A DNA stretch of 64,000 nt from Sphingomonas gellani (GCF_900110035.1 NZ_FOCF01000009.1:1-64000), one strand, 5' to 3'; numbered from the stretch's first letter, positions 37,001-45,892 are shown. Notes: generated by a model from the sequence alone, not told the origin. A program made the numbers and translations.

Positions 37001-38610
37001 ACTTCACCGATCTGAAGCTGTTCGTGACCGACCCGGTGGCGGCGCAGAAGGACACCACGCCGGAACGGGAGGTGACCACGATCCAGGCGGACGCGCGCGC
37101 GCTGACCGTGGCGACGTTCAACGTCGAGAATCTAGACCCCAGCGACGGCGCGGCGCGCTTCGCCGCTCTGGCGGATGCGATCGCCACCAACCTGAAGGCG
37201 CCCGACATCCTGTCCATCGAGGAGATCCAGGACAATAACGGCGCCGCGGCCGGGGACGGCAGCGCGGCGCGGGGCACCGATGCCTCTCAGACCTGGCAGA
37301 TGCTGGTCGACGCGGTGAACGCCGCCACGGGCCAGACATACCAGTGGGTCGACGAGCTGCCCGTCTACAATGCCGAAGGGGGCGAGCCGAACGGCAACAT
37401 CCGCGTCGGCTTCCTGTACAACACCAACCGCGTGCAGCTGGGCGATCTGGCTGCAGATGCCACGATCGAGCAGCGTCGCGCCTTTACCGACCGCATCGGC
37501 GACGGCGTGCGCGATGCCGGCGACCGGATCGGCCATGACGACAGCGAGATCGCGGAACAGATCAACGCGACCGACTGGACCAACACGCGCAAGTCGCTGC
37601 TGGGCGAGTTCACCTTCAACGGCAACACCGTCTATGTCGCCGCCAACCACCTGCCGTCCAAGGGCGGGTCGGGCCAGTTCTGGCAGGTCGATCAGGACAT
37701 CGACAACGGCCAGCCCGAAAATGCCGGCTGGGCGAAGCGGAATGCGATCGCGGACGATGTCTGGCATATGCTGGACACGATCCAGTCGGCCTCCGGCGAC
37801 AACCGCATCGTCGCGGGCGGCGACTGGAACGAGTTCTACTTCAACCGCGCGCTGGAGGCGGCGACCGGCTATGTCGACGCGGACGGCAACACGCGAACCG
37901 GGGGTGCCCGCTTCGACAACCTGACCGTCACCGAACTGACGGAGGCGGAGCGCTACACCTACGCCTTCGACGGGCGCAGCCAAGCGATCGACCATGTCAT
38001 CGTCGACCAGCAGCTGGGGGCGGTGGCGGATTACGACGTGGTCCACATCAACACCGGCTACAACAACCAGGGCGGCACCAACCCGGCGCTCTCCGACCAT
38101 GACCCGGCACTCGCGCAGTTCGACTTCCGCAACTTCGGCGAGCTGCTGAACGGCACGGCGGGGAACGACGCGATCGACGGGCTGGGCGGTAACGACCGGC
38201 TGTTCGGCGGTGCCGGCAACGACATCTTACGGGGCGGTGACGGCGACGATTTGCTGGTGGGTGGTGTCGGCAACGACACGTTGAGTGGCGGCGCGGGAAC
38301 CGACGTGTTCCTGTACGGCGCCGCGTTCGGGAAGTCGGCCAAGGATATGATCGTCGACTTCTCGGCGGACGACTTCCTGGTCACCACTACCCGACTGCGC
38401 GACGGTAACGGAAACGGGATCATCGACGCGGGCAAGAACCGCGTATTCGATCTGTCGGATGGCGGCACGATCGCGCTGCAATCCCCGACCGGCGCCAGCA
38501 TCCGCAACGTGGAATTCGACGGCATGCTGATGAAGAACGGCATCGCCTACTACGTGTACAGCACCGTCGGTTCCACGGCGGACGCCGGGGCGGCTATCAT
38601 CCACCTGTGA
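34054..38610 (+). CDS. Large putative T1SS-secreted ExeM-like nuclease with Calx-beta, lamin-tail, RTX and C-terminal module
   Basis: The product has 1518 residues and no signal peptide; ATG 34054 follows GGGGAG. Approximate order: an N-domain similar to lamin-tail-associated folds (1-180); Calx-beta (184-290); lamin-tail domain starting [20 protein letters not shown] (305-460); two more Calx-beta (465-575, 579-688); an OB-fold-like linker as in ExeM nucleases (690-1010); and an EEP nuclease (1015-1360). The nuclease has [48 protein letters not shown] and [12 protein letters not shown], so the catalytic residues look intact. RTX repeats [18 protein letters not shown] (about 1362-1420) and the locus module follow, with [19 protein letters not shown] and [14 protein letters not shown]. 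Extracellular DNA in a biofilm matrix is a reasonable substrate; this is inference. Confidence 0.93.
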   Translation: MAALGDVALVGYGADTGVKSFAFVLLADLSGQTINFTDNGWTAAGAFRGGEGTASYTVPAGTPIGTVVTISGLTGSFNPATGGDQIHAYVGDAVSPTFLFSLDFADGNTGYAGDATNSNTSAVPTGLTFGDNALAFGEDNGAYAGPTAGTRAEILAAIADEANWTLNDTAGVAYPTAFSVETGNPGRFGVSDAQVTEGNDGTAELVFTINRLEGSTGTASIDFATAFGTADASDIAGALPTGTLTFADGETSRTVTIAVNGDTRFEADETLTLTLSNATGGAGIADASATGTILNDDTAPATVRPWINELHYDNAGADVGEFVEIAGAAGTDLSGYSLVLYNGSNGAAYQTIALSGIIADQQNGFGTISVPAVGIQNGAPDGLALVGPDGVVEFLSYEGAFTAVGGPADGLTSTDVGVSEPGNADGTSIGRVGTGAEASDFSFALITDDTPGGINAGQSFTAAVPQLSVSDISFSEGNDGTRLVQFTVTRGGPDGALSVDYATADGTATAGSDYLATSGTLTFAAGQTSATVSVTVTGDTVAESNETFFLNLSNPTGDARLADAQGQATIINDDGLPPSVLIGDASVREGDSGQTFATFTVTRTGGAGAFSVAYQTMSNTATGGEDFDATSGRIDFAEGQTSATVTVAVNGDTKVEANEKFFVALSDATNGATLSDSLGEGTIVTDDLFRIHDVQGSAHFSPILAADGVNSFNTRSTVTVTIQAVVTAVDGVGARQGFYLTEEKGDWDASALTSEGIFVMTRDDSNNGATLAATAPGLKVGDLVTVTAHVMEYQSFTNLPRTVLTGMEGISIDAHDQTLPTLVLDGTPGHAIPSAILTDEVPNYFDTGTGANFDPQTDALDFFETIEGMQVTVPDMVVADGFVGVSGGDPYLKAYSTVHADADQINSRGGYTIAGDPPSSPPDTATPLDDTHAGGRYIHDGDVNPDILELDFSDFATSAPAGLTTGASMGDKLGDVTGIVEFDFTDLKLFVTDPVAAQKDTTPEREVTTIQADARALTVATFNVENLDPSDGAARFAALADAIATNLKAPDILSIEEIQDNNGAAAGDGSAARGTDASQTWQMLVDAVNAATGQTYQWVDELPVYNAEGGEPNGNIRVGFLYNTNRVQLGDLAADATIEQRRAFTDRIGDGVRDAGDRIGHDDSEIAEQINATDWTNTRKSLLGEFTFNGNTVYVAANHLPSKGGSGQFWQVDQDIDNGQPENAGWAKRNAIADDVWHMLDTIQSASGDNRIVAGGDWNEFYFNRALEAATGYVDADGNTRTGGARFDNLTVTELTEAERYTYAFDGRSQAIDHVIVDQQLGAVADYDVVHINTGYNNQGGTNPALSDHDPALAQFDFRNFGELLNGTAGNDAIDGLGGNDRLFGGAGNDILRGGDGDDLLVGGVGNDTLSGGAGTDVFLYGAAFGKSAKDMIVDFSADDFLVTTTRLRDGNGNGIIDAGKNRVFDLSDGGTIALQSPTGASIRNVEFDGMLMKNGIAYYVYSTVGSTADAGAAIIHL

Positions 38611-38677
38611 CCGGTGTGGCCTGGGGGGCAGTTGGCCGTTCACTTACGCCGACACCGGTCGCGCGACCTGACGTCGG

Positions 38678-39076
38678 CTATAAGGGGATTGCCCGCGGTT
38701 TCAGATGCTGAGCCATCAGCCCACACATCTTCGCGCGTGTGAACGGCTTTTCGGTGTAAGGCAGCGACTGAAAGCGGGCGTCGATGTTGGCCGTGTCGTA
38801 TCCGGTGCTGATGATGATTGCGACGCCCTGCGCCTGCAATCGGTCAAGCACCGGCGTGCTGATCCCGCCGTGAAGGTTCAGGTCGACGATCGCCAAGTCG
38901 ATCCGGTCGACCGTGTCGATCTGCTCCAGCGCGTCCTCGATGCCGGTGGACCAGAACACGCGCGCGCCGAGTTCTTCCAAGGCACAAACCAGCCCCATTC
39001 CGACCAGTGCGTCGTCCTCCACGACCATGATCGTGCGCCTGTCCAGAAACGATGGATTATCCTCAGCCACGTTCAA
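38678..39076 (-). CDS. Single-domain response regulator
   Basis: 132 residues, a receiver domain only: TIMVVEDDALVGMGLVCALE (acidic pocket), LAIVDLNLHGG (phospho-acceptor Asp), IISTGYD (Thr switch) and YTEKPFTRAKM (Lys). Its start overlaps the end of the HWE kinase gene by 14 bases, so this is a kinase-regulator operon. Without an output domain it may act on another kinase or by protein contact, as in alphaproteobacterial general stress circuits. Confidence 0.92.
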   Translation of the reverse strand: MNVAEDNPSFLDRRTIMVVEDDALVGMGLVCALEELGARVFWSTGIEDALEQIDTVDRIDLAIVDLNLHGGISTPVLDRLQAQGVAIIISTGYDTANIDARFQSLPYTEKPFTRAKMCGLMAQHLKPRAIPL

Positions 39077-40085
39077 CCTCCCCCGCCCCGCGCCTTAGCG
39101 GCAGGTCTATGAAGCATGTCATGTGATCCGCCCCGAAACGGATGCGAGTCCTGGCGCCGAGCTGACGCGGAAGCGCGTATTCGATCAGCCTGCGGCCATA
39201 GCCCGTGCCGTGCTGGGCCTCAGGTGCAATGGGAGCACCGGTCTCGTTCCATTCCAGGCACAGCCATTGCTGGTCGTTTGCAGCATGCTCGTACCACCGG
39301 ATATGCAGCCTGCCCCCGCAATGCGACAGGGCGCCATATTTCAGCGCGTTGGTGGACAGTTCGTGTACCCCCAGAGCCAATGTCTGGGCCGTTGCGCTAC
39401 GGATGATGGTATCTGGACCGGACAGCGTGACCTGTTCCGCGACCCGTGCCTCCGCCAGTGCATTGAGTTCCAGGTCCAGCAGGCTCCTGATCGTGATCGG
39501 ATTCTGTTGAGAGGTGGACAAAAGGCCCTGTACCCGACTGAGCGCGGCCAGCCTGTTCTCGAACCGGTTGCGGAAGTCATCCACCGAGGCTGCGCTGCTG
39601 ATGGTCTGCATGAAGATGGAATGGACCACAGCGATCAGGTTGCGCGTGCGGTGCTGAAGCTCGGCGACCAGAACCTTCTGCTCGGCCTGCAATTGCCGCA
39701 GGTCATGCACGTCGGTGGATGTGCCCAGCCATTCGACGATCGTATTGTCACCGTCATGAACCGGGTCGGCGCAGACCCTGAACCATTTATACCGGCCATC
39801 GGCCGCGCGCACCCGCAATTCCGTCTGATATTCGTCCAGTGTATCGGCCATCCGCCAGGCGGACACGGCAAGGCCCCGATCCTCGGGATGGATAGCATCC
39901 AGCCAGGCGTCGCCCAGGCTTTCTTCCGGTGTCAGCCCGGTATAGCGAAACCATTGCGGGCTAGCCCAGGTCCATTGACCGTTGCCCACCGCGCGCCAGA
40001 CCATTTGCGGCATGCCTTCGACAAGCGTCAGCAACCATCGTTCGGTGCGCGTCGTCGATGCCGGCTTCCCCTCCCTCATCCCCAT
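39063..40085 (-). CDS. PAS-domain HWE-family sensor histidine kinase
   Basis: 340 residues. A PAS domain (about 18-135) with QWFRYTGLTPEESLGDAWLD and YKWFRVCADPVHD, followed by the HWE kinase core: phospho-acceptor VAELQHRTRNLIAVVHSI (about 145-162), N-box VHELSTNALKYGAL and the WNE triplet in CLEWNETGAP that gives the family its name. No membrane segment, so it is cytoplasmic and probably senses light, redox or a small ligand through PAS. The partner regulator overlaps downstream. Confidence 0.94.
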   Translation of the reverse strand: MGMREGKPASTTRTERWLLTLVEGMPQMVWRAVGNGQWTWASPQWFRYTGLTPEESLGDAWLDAIHPEDRGLAVSAWRMADTLDEYQTELRVRAADGRYKWFRVCADPVHDGDNTIVEWLGTSTDVHDLRQLQAEQKVLVAELQHRTRNLIAVVHSIFMQTISSAASVDDFRNRFENRLAALSRVQGLLSTSQQNPITIRSLLDLELNALAEARVAEQVTLSGPDTIIRSATAQTLALGVHELSTNALKYGALSHCGGRLHIRWYEHAANDQQWLCLEWNETGAPIAPEAQHGTGYGRRLIEYALPRQLGARTRIRFGADHMTCFIDLPLRRGAGEVERG

Positions 40086-40639
40086 GCACTGCCTGCTTCA
40101 TCAAGAATAAGGTGCGATTTTTACAAACGCTTACAGCACCCTTGCAGCATAATACGGCCAAATAGCCGGGCAATGCGTAAAGTGAAGGCGATCAGTTTAT
40201 TATGCTAATTTGCATTAAGCCAAAAGTGTGAGCGCATTGCTTGGAATGGCAGCCGTGATCGGTTTGGAGTGTTCCGCCACCAATTGCCGCTGGTTGGCTG
40301 GCATGACGATGTGATCGATAGCGTAGGATTACCGAGCCGTTTTCCTTGGGTGGTTGTCAGCGACCTCCCATAGCCGCGGGGTTAAACTTCGGCAGGCGAA
40401 CGCTAAGTTCCATTCAGGGCGATTGGTCGCGTGGGCACGACCGCCTACTGGGCCATGACAGCTGCAATACTCGCAATCGCGATCCAACTGGCTATTATAA
40501 TACAGGAGCAGCATCTAGAGGATAACATGGATCACATAGAATTGAATTTTTTGGTTGTAATCTGGGGTTTAGGCTACCAATGGTTATAAACCGGCACGGA
40601 TAGTGCGCCTCCCCTGTGCGCCTCATATCTTGCTGGCTC
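40086..40639. other. 550-base region without a recognised gene
   Basis: Lies upstream of the kinase gene. It contains AT-rich stretches (about 40180-40230 and 40490-40580), unusual for this genome, but no supported gene or clear RNA. It must contain the kinase promoter. Confidence 0.5.
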
Positions 40640-40707
40640 GATGGCCGGAGCACGAGCCTGGCCGCGTCCATGACCTTCCCGCCCGTTGACCGCCAGCGGG
40701 CGGGAGG
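40640..40707 (-). repeat. Dispersed repeat with hairpin, copy 1
   Basis: About 68 bases nearly identical to 41259-41327: a conserved block beginning GATGGCCGGAGCACGAGCCT, then a hairpin CCCGCCCGTT/AGCGGGCGGG (40678-40704) with loop GACCGCC. It lies 12 bases past the stop codon of the minus-strand gene at 40719, the position of a terminator. The conserved flank beyond the stem suggests a REP-like or mobile terminator unit. Confidence 0.8.
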
Positions 40708-40718
40708 TTTCACCCTAT

Positions 40719-41000
40719 TCAGCGCCAGCCATGGCCCCGCTCGTTATGGTGGGAACGCCGACCATCCTGTCGTGCATTGGGGGCCTCGCACCGTCGCACG
40801 CCGTCCGAGCGCCGATAACAGATTTCGCCGCGGGCGCTGCGCCAATACCGCGGCGCGCCGATGTGCTGACGATAGTTGATGCGGTTGTCGTGACCATCGG
40901 CATAGCCATAGGCGTAGTGAGGCGCTTGCGCGTCGACCGACGTGGCAAGGCCTCCCGTCGCGGCGAGCAGGACACCGGCAAATGCAAAGATCTTTGTCAT
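40719..41000 (-). CDS. Small secreted protein, unknown
   Basis: 93 residues with a clear signal peptide (MTKIFAFAGVLLAATGGLAT, cleavage near SVDAQA). The mature part is rich in His, Arg, Tyr and Gly, with two Cys in EICYRRSDGVRRCEAP that could form a disulphide. Resembles small periplasmic proteins common in sphingomonads; no function is known to me. Followed by the hairpin repeat. Confidence 0.75.
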   Translation of the reverse strand: MTKIFAFAGVLLAATGGLATSVDAQAPHYAYGYADGHDNRINYRQHIGAPRYWRSARGEICYRRSDGVRRCEAPNARQDGRRSHHNERGHGWR

Positions 41001-41258
41001 CGGTATTCTCCCTGATGAGTGGTCATCGTCTATCCACTTTCGGGGAGATCAAAGCTGAACCAGCCTTGCAGCTTTAGTTAAGGCTCGGAGATGGACGTGT
41101 CCTATCATTGACTACTTGACACAGACCAAATCGTCCGACCGTCTCTGCTTCCGAGTCTCATGCAAGAGCCCATTTGTGGGCAAATTGAAACTTCCTGAAC
41201 TTTGCCTGCACGATCCACTCACGTCAGGGTCAGGCGGAACATGTTCAGGCAGATTCGT
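41001..41258. other. Intergenic stretch upstream of the small secreted protein gene
   Basis: Together with the repeat that follows, about 340 bases lack a gene. AGGGAGAAT-like sequence on the minus strand just upstream of 41000 is the ribosome-binding site of the small secreted protein; otherwise nothing recognisable. Confidence 0.45.
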
Positions 41259-41327
41259 GATGGCCGGAGCACGAGCCTGGCCGCACTCCATGACCTCTCC
41301 CGCCCGCTGACCGCCAGCGGGCGGGAG
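41259..41327 (-). repeat. Dispersed repeat with hairpin, copy 2
   Basis: Second copy of the element at 40640-40707, same orientation. The stem is perfect here: CCCGCCCGCT (41299-41308) with AGCGGGCGGG (41316-41325), loop GACCGCC. It lies 10 bases beyond the stop of the minus-strand beta-helix gene at 41338, again in terminator position. Confidence 0.82.
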
Positions 41328-41337
41328 CTATCTCGGG

Positions 41338-42567
41338 TCAGCCTGTATTGCGACGCGGGGCAGTGTCGTCGAAGCGACCTGTCGTGCATCCTTGGCCGAG
41401 CGTCACATCGGCCTTTCCGCCTCGGACCACGATCGGGCGCGAACACCAGCCGATGGTCAATTTCCCGCCGATCCCGTCGGCATAGACGTCGCCCTGCAAC
41501 GATGGATCGGCAGGTAGATATAGCCGGTCAATTGCCCAGTCCGTTGTTGGCTTGATCTGCACGGCCGCTTTTCTGACCGCAACGACATGCACGTCGGTGG
41601 CATGTCCCTGTCCCCACAGGCGCAGGCCCCAATTGCATCCATCGAGCGTGACGTTACGAATGGTCACCGCAGTGGACTTGGTGTCGATGCAGCCATCGCC
41701 CATGTTCCGAAAGACGCTGTTCTCGATCACGATGTCGTGGTCCGGCCTTTCGGAGGCGAACCCGTCACCCTGCTTGTATCCCTTGCGGGCAGCGGAACTG
41801 GCGCAGCCCTGAACCAGCACCCGGTTGAGGCGGATGTTGTAATTGGGTGGCGACCCGGCCTTGCCGACCTTGACCCCGCCCGGAATCCCCGGCGATGTTC
41901 CGGTGCAGGTCAGCGCTGCATCCTCAATCAGAATGTCGTGGCTGCCACCCCGGATATACACCGGTGCCTGCTCTGCAGTGATCGCGACCCTTTTCAGCGT
42001 CAGACCCGATACCGTGCCATAGCTACCGTTTGCCCGCCGCATCGTTACTCCGTACCGGGCAAGGTCGATTGACACGTCGCTGACTGTCAGGCCTGCACCG
42101 TCCATCACATAAGCATCGAGCGCGCGTGCAAGGTGCAGATTGTTGCGACGCGACGCATTCGCCGTCGCGCCGCCCTGTTCCAGTTGCGATGTGATGGCCG
42201 GAGCCGTCAGTCTTGGCATCGCGTCCGATGCGGAACTTCGATCACTCGTAACTGGCGTGACATTAGCGATCGCTCCCATCGTCCCACGCGTTGTCGGCTC
42301 GCGCGATACGTTCCGCGGCGTCGCGGGTGCTGGATCACCTGTATCTGCCGGACAGGTAGAGCGCGGCCCGACATAGGTCAGCGAGTCGCCGCAACGAGTC
42401 AACGCCGTGCCCCTTGGCACGCCCAGCCGGTTTGCCATGGATCCCACCTTCACCCGGCCATCGCCGTTCTTGTCGGGAAGTGGCGCCGGAACGGTGACGA
42501 TCTGCGCCGAAGCGGGTGCGATCATCACTCCCATAATAAGCCATGTAAGTGGATGAGCCGTTTTCAT
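41338..42567 (-). CDS. Secreted right-handed beta-helix protein with N-terminal signal peptide
   Basis: 409 residues. ATG 42567 follows AAGG and starts a Sec signal peptide (MKTAHPLTWLIMGVMIAPAS, cleavage at ASA-Q). After a Pro/Thr linker the C-terminal 270 residues form a beta-helix with QGDGFASERPDHDIVIENSV, GDGCIDTKSTAVTIRNVTLD and CNWGLRLWGQG. These match the GDGFA-E, D-x-K and RxWG positions of the paralogues at 18413 and 54042, with extra cysteines. It lacks the T1SS module; export should be through Sec to the periplasm or beyond. A polysaccharide-binding or lyase role is possible. Confidence 0.82.
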   Translation of the reverse strand: MKTAHPLTWLIMGVMIAPASAQIVTVPAPLPDKNGDGRVKVGSMANRLGVPRGTALTRCGDSLTYVGPRSTCPADTGDPAPATPRNVSREPTTRGTMGAIANVTPVTSDRSSASDAMPRLTAPAITSQLEQGGATANASRRNNLHLARALDAYVMDGAGLTVSDVSIDLARYGVTMRRANGSYGTVSGLTLKRVAITAEQAPVYIRGGSHDILIEDAALTCTGTSPGIPGGVKVGKAGSPPNYNIRLNRVLVQGCASSAARKGYKQGDGFASERPDHDIVIENSVFRNMGDGCIDTKSTAVTIRNVTLDGCNWGLRLWGQGHATDVHVVAVRKAAVQIKPTTDWAIDRLYLPADPSLQGDVYADGIGGKLTIGWCSRPIVVRGGKADVTLGQGCTTGRFDDTAPRRNTG

Positions 42568-42629
42568 GGCGTAGACCTTCTTTTCGGCCGGCCGGATGCA
42601 GAAGCCCGACGCGATGCAGGGGGAGAAGA

Positions 42630-42824
42630 ATGTCGGATAATCAGAAGCTGTTCGGTCGCATCGATCGTCTGGAGCGGCAGGTTGCCGAACTGATCGCGGA
42701 ACGCGATGCGCGGCGCAGGTTGGAAATGGAGGATGAAATGGCGTGGGACCAGGCTTTCCCATCCCAATCCCTGAACCGCCACCGACAGGAATGGTCCGCG
42801 GGCAACCAACTTCACCGGGAGTAA
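42630..42824 (+). CDS. Small coiled-coil protein, unknown
   Basis: 64 residues starting MSDNQKLFGRIDRLERQVAE, with a heptad pattern through about residue 35, then a polar tail with Trp and Gln. A very strong ribosome-binding site, GGGGGAG, precedes ATG 42630. It is divergent from the beta-helix gene at 41338. No family recognised. Confidence 0.5.
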   Translation: MSDNQKLFGRIDRLERQVAELIAERDARRRLEMEDEMAWDQAFPSQSLNRHRQEWSAGNQLHRE

Positions 42825-42856
42825 GGCTTGCGGCTGGCGCGCCGGCGTCACATCCA

Positions 42857-43111
42857 TCAGCGGTTCGCAATTTCGTTTGGCATGTAGCGCATCACGAAGT
42901 GGATCACCTTGTCTGCCGGCCTCTCGCACGGACGCAGTGCCAGCCTGCTGCCCGCGAGATAATAAAGATCGAAGCTGAACCGCTCCTTGCCGCTCAATTC
43001 CTCGGCACATAGCGCCTGGCATCGGGCATACGGTCGGCGTCGTACCGTGTCGGCGCCCGTCGAATATACCTTCGCCATAACTCCCGGGCAGCGAGTCCAG
43101 TCGTGCGACAA
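42857..43111 (-). CDS. Possible small protein, perhaps frameshifted
   Basis: 84 residues at most: from GVMAKVYSTGADTVRRRPYA through ERFSFDLYYLAGSRLALRPC to FVMRYMPNEIANR. Amino-acid usage looks protein-like. A different frame just upstream (SYVLPAFVARLDSLPG, near 43085-43135) appears to join it, so a one-base shift may have split a gene of about 90 residues. Not recognised. Confidence 0.35.
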   Translation of the reverse strand: MSHDWTRCPGVMAKVYSTGADTVRRRPYARCQALCAEELSGKERFSFDLYYLAGSRLALRPCERPADKVIHFVMRYMPNEIANR

Positions 43112-43310
43112 AGGCGGGCAACACGTAACTCATGTCACGAGCTCGACATGTCGCCGTGTCGTACATATCGGGTATTCGGAAGATGGCTGCACGCCGGGGC
43201 CGAGCTGGCGAAGCGTGCGTACTGTAAAGGTTCCATGTGAAAGGACCATCGCTCCTCGCCGCTCCACAACGGATCAGGGCAAGGGAAACCCATGCAAGGC
43301 GCTTTCTTTC

Positions 43311-44201
43311 TCAGGCGCCCGTTCGTCGGGCAGCAAGGTCACCGGCGGTGGAGGAACAGGGCGACACGCGTGGCGTACGGGCATGTCCCCGCCCATTGTC
43401 CTGCCTCCGCGCATATTCGACATGCGCCGTCCTGCGCAGTCGGTTCGTCAATTGCTCCAGACGCGCGCGAAGCGAGGTCTGCTGCGCCAATGCCGCTGCG
43501 ATCGCCGCCTGCTCCCCGGCCGCTACGGGTATCGTGCGCATCGACAGGACCCGGTCCAGCGTGACCGCCCCCTTCTCGCGCCCCACTACCAACCGCTCGC
43601 CGGCACCGCGCAGCCGGGTGGCCTGATCGGGATCGAGCGCCAGGCTGTCGAGCCTGACCGTGTCGCGCCGAAACGGAACACAGTGCCGGGTAAGCCAGTC
43701 CGCTGCGGCGTCGATCGACGGCAGGCGTGCAAGGATTGCCGGATCGACGGGCGTCAGGAGGGTCAGGCGATCGACGTCGAACAGCATCCGCCGATCGAGC
43801 GCGGCTGGGTCCGCAGCAGGTTGCGCGGTTCCGGCCTCATCTTCCGCCAGTCGTTCCCGCAACAACCGCGCCAGCAGCATGTCGCGGTCGCGCCGCATCT
43901 GCCCCAAGAACTCGGGCGAGCGGTCGATCGACTGGCGCGTCGCTTCGTCCACAAGCAGCCGGCGGGTTACCAGCCCGTCGAGAAGCGCAGGCGTGGCCGT
44001 GTCGATATCGACATCGGCGGGTGCGCCGCTCGCGGTCAGTTCGGTCAGAACATCGCGGCGGGTGATGTCCGTGCCGTTGACGCGGGCCAGCACCTGACCG
44101 GAGGGCGGCGGGCGCGAACAGGCCGATGTAGCGGCCAGGGCCAGGACCGGCAGCAGCCAGCGGGCGACCCATCTGCCCATGCTCGCCCCGCCTCGGCTCA
44201 T
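43311..44201 (-). CDS. EpsD-like peptidyl-prolyl isomerase-related lipoprotein of the exosortase locus
   Basis: 296 residues. ATG 44201 overlaps the TGA of the EpsI gene (ATGA). The N-terminus is a lipoprotein-like signal, WLLPVLALAATSAC. The body has VLARVNGTDITRRDVLTEL and LLDGLVTRRLLVDEATRQSI, the SurA_N-like half seen in EpsD-family PPIases of exopolysaccharide/exosortase operons. The parvulin catalytic part is poorly conserved. Third gene of an operon with XrtV and EpsI. Confidence 0.75.
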   Translation of the reverse strand: MSRGGASMGRWVARWLLPVLALAATSACSRPPPSGQVLARVNGTDITRRDVLTELTASGAPADVDIDTATPALLDGLVTRRLLVDEATRQSIDRSPEFLGQMRRDRDMLLARLLRERLAEDEAGTAQPAADPAALDRRMLFDVDRLTLLTPVDPAILARLPSIDAAADWLTRHCVPFRRDTVRLDSLALDPDQATRLRGAGERLVVGREKGAVTLDRVLSMRTIPVAAGEQAAIAAALAQQTSLRARLEQLTNRLRRTAHVEYARRQDNGRGHARTPRVSPCSSTAGDLAARRTGA

Positions 44202-44911
44202 GTCACGGCACCCGTGCCCAGCAACAGCCGCCGTCCGCCCGGTGCCACCGCATCCAGCAACATGCGGTTGAACGCCATCATCCGTTTCATCGCCACCTCG
44301 CGATCGGGCGAGCGCATCGACAGTCGGACCAGCACGCCGTCCGGCGTTTCCCGCGCAAGATTGGCGCGCAGCACCGCCCATTTCTCCTGAAAGCGATCCG
44401 ACGGAAAACGGCGCCCGATGCGGCTCCAGTAATATAACTGCTCCTCGCGGCCGCTGCGGGTGGCGGTAAGGGCGCTTGCCCGTTCGCCCGGGATGCCGGC
44501 CAGCGGCAGTTCACCCGTCCGGCCCAGCCGGTATCCGGCCGAGGGATAGCACGCCTCCGGCCGGTGCAGCGCCAGGTCCGCGTCCTGCGCACCGCCATAG
44601 GCGATCAGCATCATCATCGGGGGGGTATCGTCGGCGATATAGATCCGGGCCAGCACCTCGTCATAGATGCGCCTGTTTGTCTCCTCGCGGCCGGTTTCCT
44701 CGCGGGAAGGAACGATCAGACCTGTCGTGCTGGCGAACCGGTAGGGACCGATGCGAAGGGGCACGGCACGCTCCAGCGACACGCCCGTGACCCGGTCGAT
44801 TCCCTGTCCGGGGCGCAGGGCCGCCGCGCCTGCGGTCGCCGCCAGCAGAGCGCCGCCCAGCACGACCTGACGCCGGTCGGGCCGCGCGACCCTCAGCGCA
44901 CCATCCCTCAT
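44198..44911 (-). CDS. EpsI-domain protein of the exosortase system
   Basis: 237 residues from ATG 44911, which overlaps the exosortase stop (ATGA). Hydrophobic N-terminal anchor (VVLGGALLAATAGAAALRPG), then the EpsI signature region: IYIADDTPPMMMLIAYGGAQ, LALHRPEACYPSAGYRLG (the conserved H-R-P-E-x-C-Y-P) and YYWSRIGRRFPSDRFQEKW. EpsI proteins accompany exosortases and are often fused to them; their exact role is unsettled. Confidence 0.9.
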   Translation of the reverse strand: MRDGALRVARPDRRQVVLGGALLAATAGAAALRPGQGIDRVTGVSLERAVPLRIGPYRFASTTGLIVPSREETGREETNRRIYDEVLARIYIADDTPPMMMLIAYGGAQDADLALHRPEACYPSAGYRLGRTGELPLAGIPGERASALTATRSGREEQLYYWSRIGRRFPSDRFQEKWAVLRANLARETPDGVLVRLSMRSPDREVAMKRMMAFNRMLLDAVAPGGRRLLLGTGAVT

Positions 44912-45798
44912 CGCCTTCCCAGCCATGTGCGCAGTGGCGTCAGCAAGGCGTCGACGCCGATCAGGCAGCCCAGCGCCACCAGGAACATCATCAGTCCTGC
45001 CATGTCGTGCACCACCCCCAGCGCCAACTGGGCGTTGGCGTAATGCGCGGTGAGCAGGATCAGCAGGATCCGTGCGAGGTTGGCGACCATCGCCACTGGA
45101 AAGGTGACGACCGCGAGCAGTGTCGCATAGCGCCAGTCGGCGCGATACAGCACGTAGACGTAGAACAGACCGATCGCGAGCAGGCTGAGCAGCGAGTTCA
45201 ACCCCGCGCACGCATCGGCGATCAGCATCTCATACTGGTCGATGTACAGCGCGGTGCCGTCATGGGCGACGTCGTAGCCCAGCGCCGACAACAGGTCGAC
45301 CGATGTGGTCGCCAGCCACAGTTTGCGCGACTGAGTGATCGTGCCGACAAAAGGATAACGGGGCGGTACCAGGAACAGCAGATAGGTGAGCGGGAACCAC
45401 AGTCGCGTCAGCCCGGACACGCCGACATAGCTGCCCAGCACGACCACCAGCGCCAGATAGGTGCACAGCCATCCCAGCCACCCCATGCCCACCGCGACCG
45501 CGAACAGATAGCCGATCAGGAGCGGCACCAGCAGCAGAACGGCGATGGCGAATCCCTGGCCGGTGACGACCGGGGGCGCGGCGCGCATCTCGCGCAGCAG
45601 CAGCCACAGGCCGCTGACCAGGATGATCGGCCCGGCGGTGCCCTGGTCGGTCGACCATTCTCCGGTTGCCAGCCCGTAAAGGCCTGGAAACGCGAACAGA
45701 ATGACGGCACCGAGGATGAACCAATGGTTCCTCATCCAGTCGCCGGGTGACCGGCGCGGTTGCGCCGGGGCCGAATCCGTGCTGATGACTGTCGCCAT
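44908..45798 (-). CDS. xrtV: Exosortase (XrtV type)
   Basis: 296 residues from ATG 45798, with eight or so membrane segments. The catalytic triad of exosortases is visible: Cys in IADACAGLNSLLSLLAI, Arg in MVANLARILLILL and His in LGVVHDMAGLMMF. Exosortases cleave and re-anchor PEP-CTERM proteins at the cytoplasmic membrane. The XrtV label rests on the PEPxxW-type substrate nearby, the separate EpsI gene and the small accessory protein at 46863. A divergent gene (45893) shares the promoter region. Confidence 0.9.
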   Translation of the reverse strand: MATVISTDSAPAQPRRSPGDWMRNHWFILGAVILFAFPGLYGLATGEWSTDQGTAGPIILVSGLWLLLREMRAAPPVVTGQGFAIAVLLLVPLLIGYLFAVAVGMGWLGWLCTYLALVVVLGSYVGVSGLTRLWFPLTYLLFLVPPRYPFVGTITQSRKLWLATTSVDLLSALGYDVAHDGTALYIDQYEMLIADACAGLNSLLSLLAIGLFYVYVLYRADWRYATLLAVVTFPVAMVANLARILLILLTAHYANAQLALGVVHDMAGLMMFLVALGCLIGVDALLTPLRTWLGRR

Positions 45799-45892
45799 TC
45801 GATTGCGTGTAACCGCTTGCCAAACCGTCCGAAAGCGGAACCGGATTGGCAGGATGCCGAAGCGGGCACCGGCCAACGGGAGGCAAAGGGCC

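Noticed and set aside
40678..40704. Small RNA or tRNA-like structure
   Set aside because: A simple GC-rich hairpin next to a stop codon, without cloverleaf features.
42987..44390. Plus-strand open frame opposite the EpsD-like gene
   Set aside because: No domain and no ribosome-binding site; the minus-strand operon with ATGA overlaps is far better supported.
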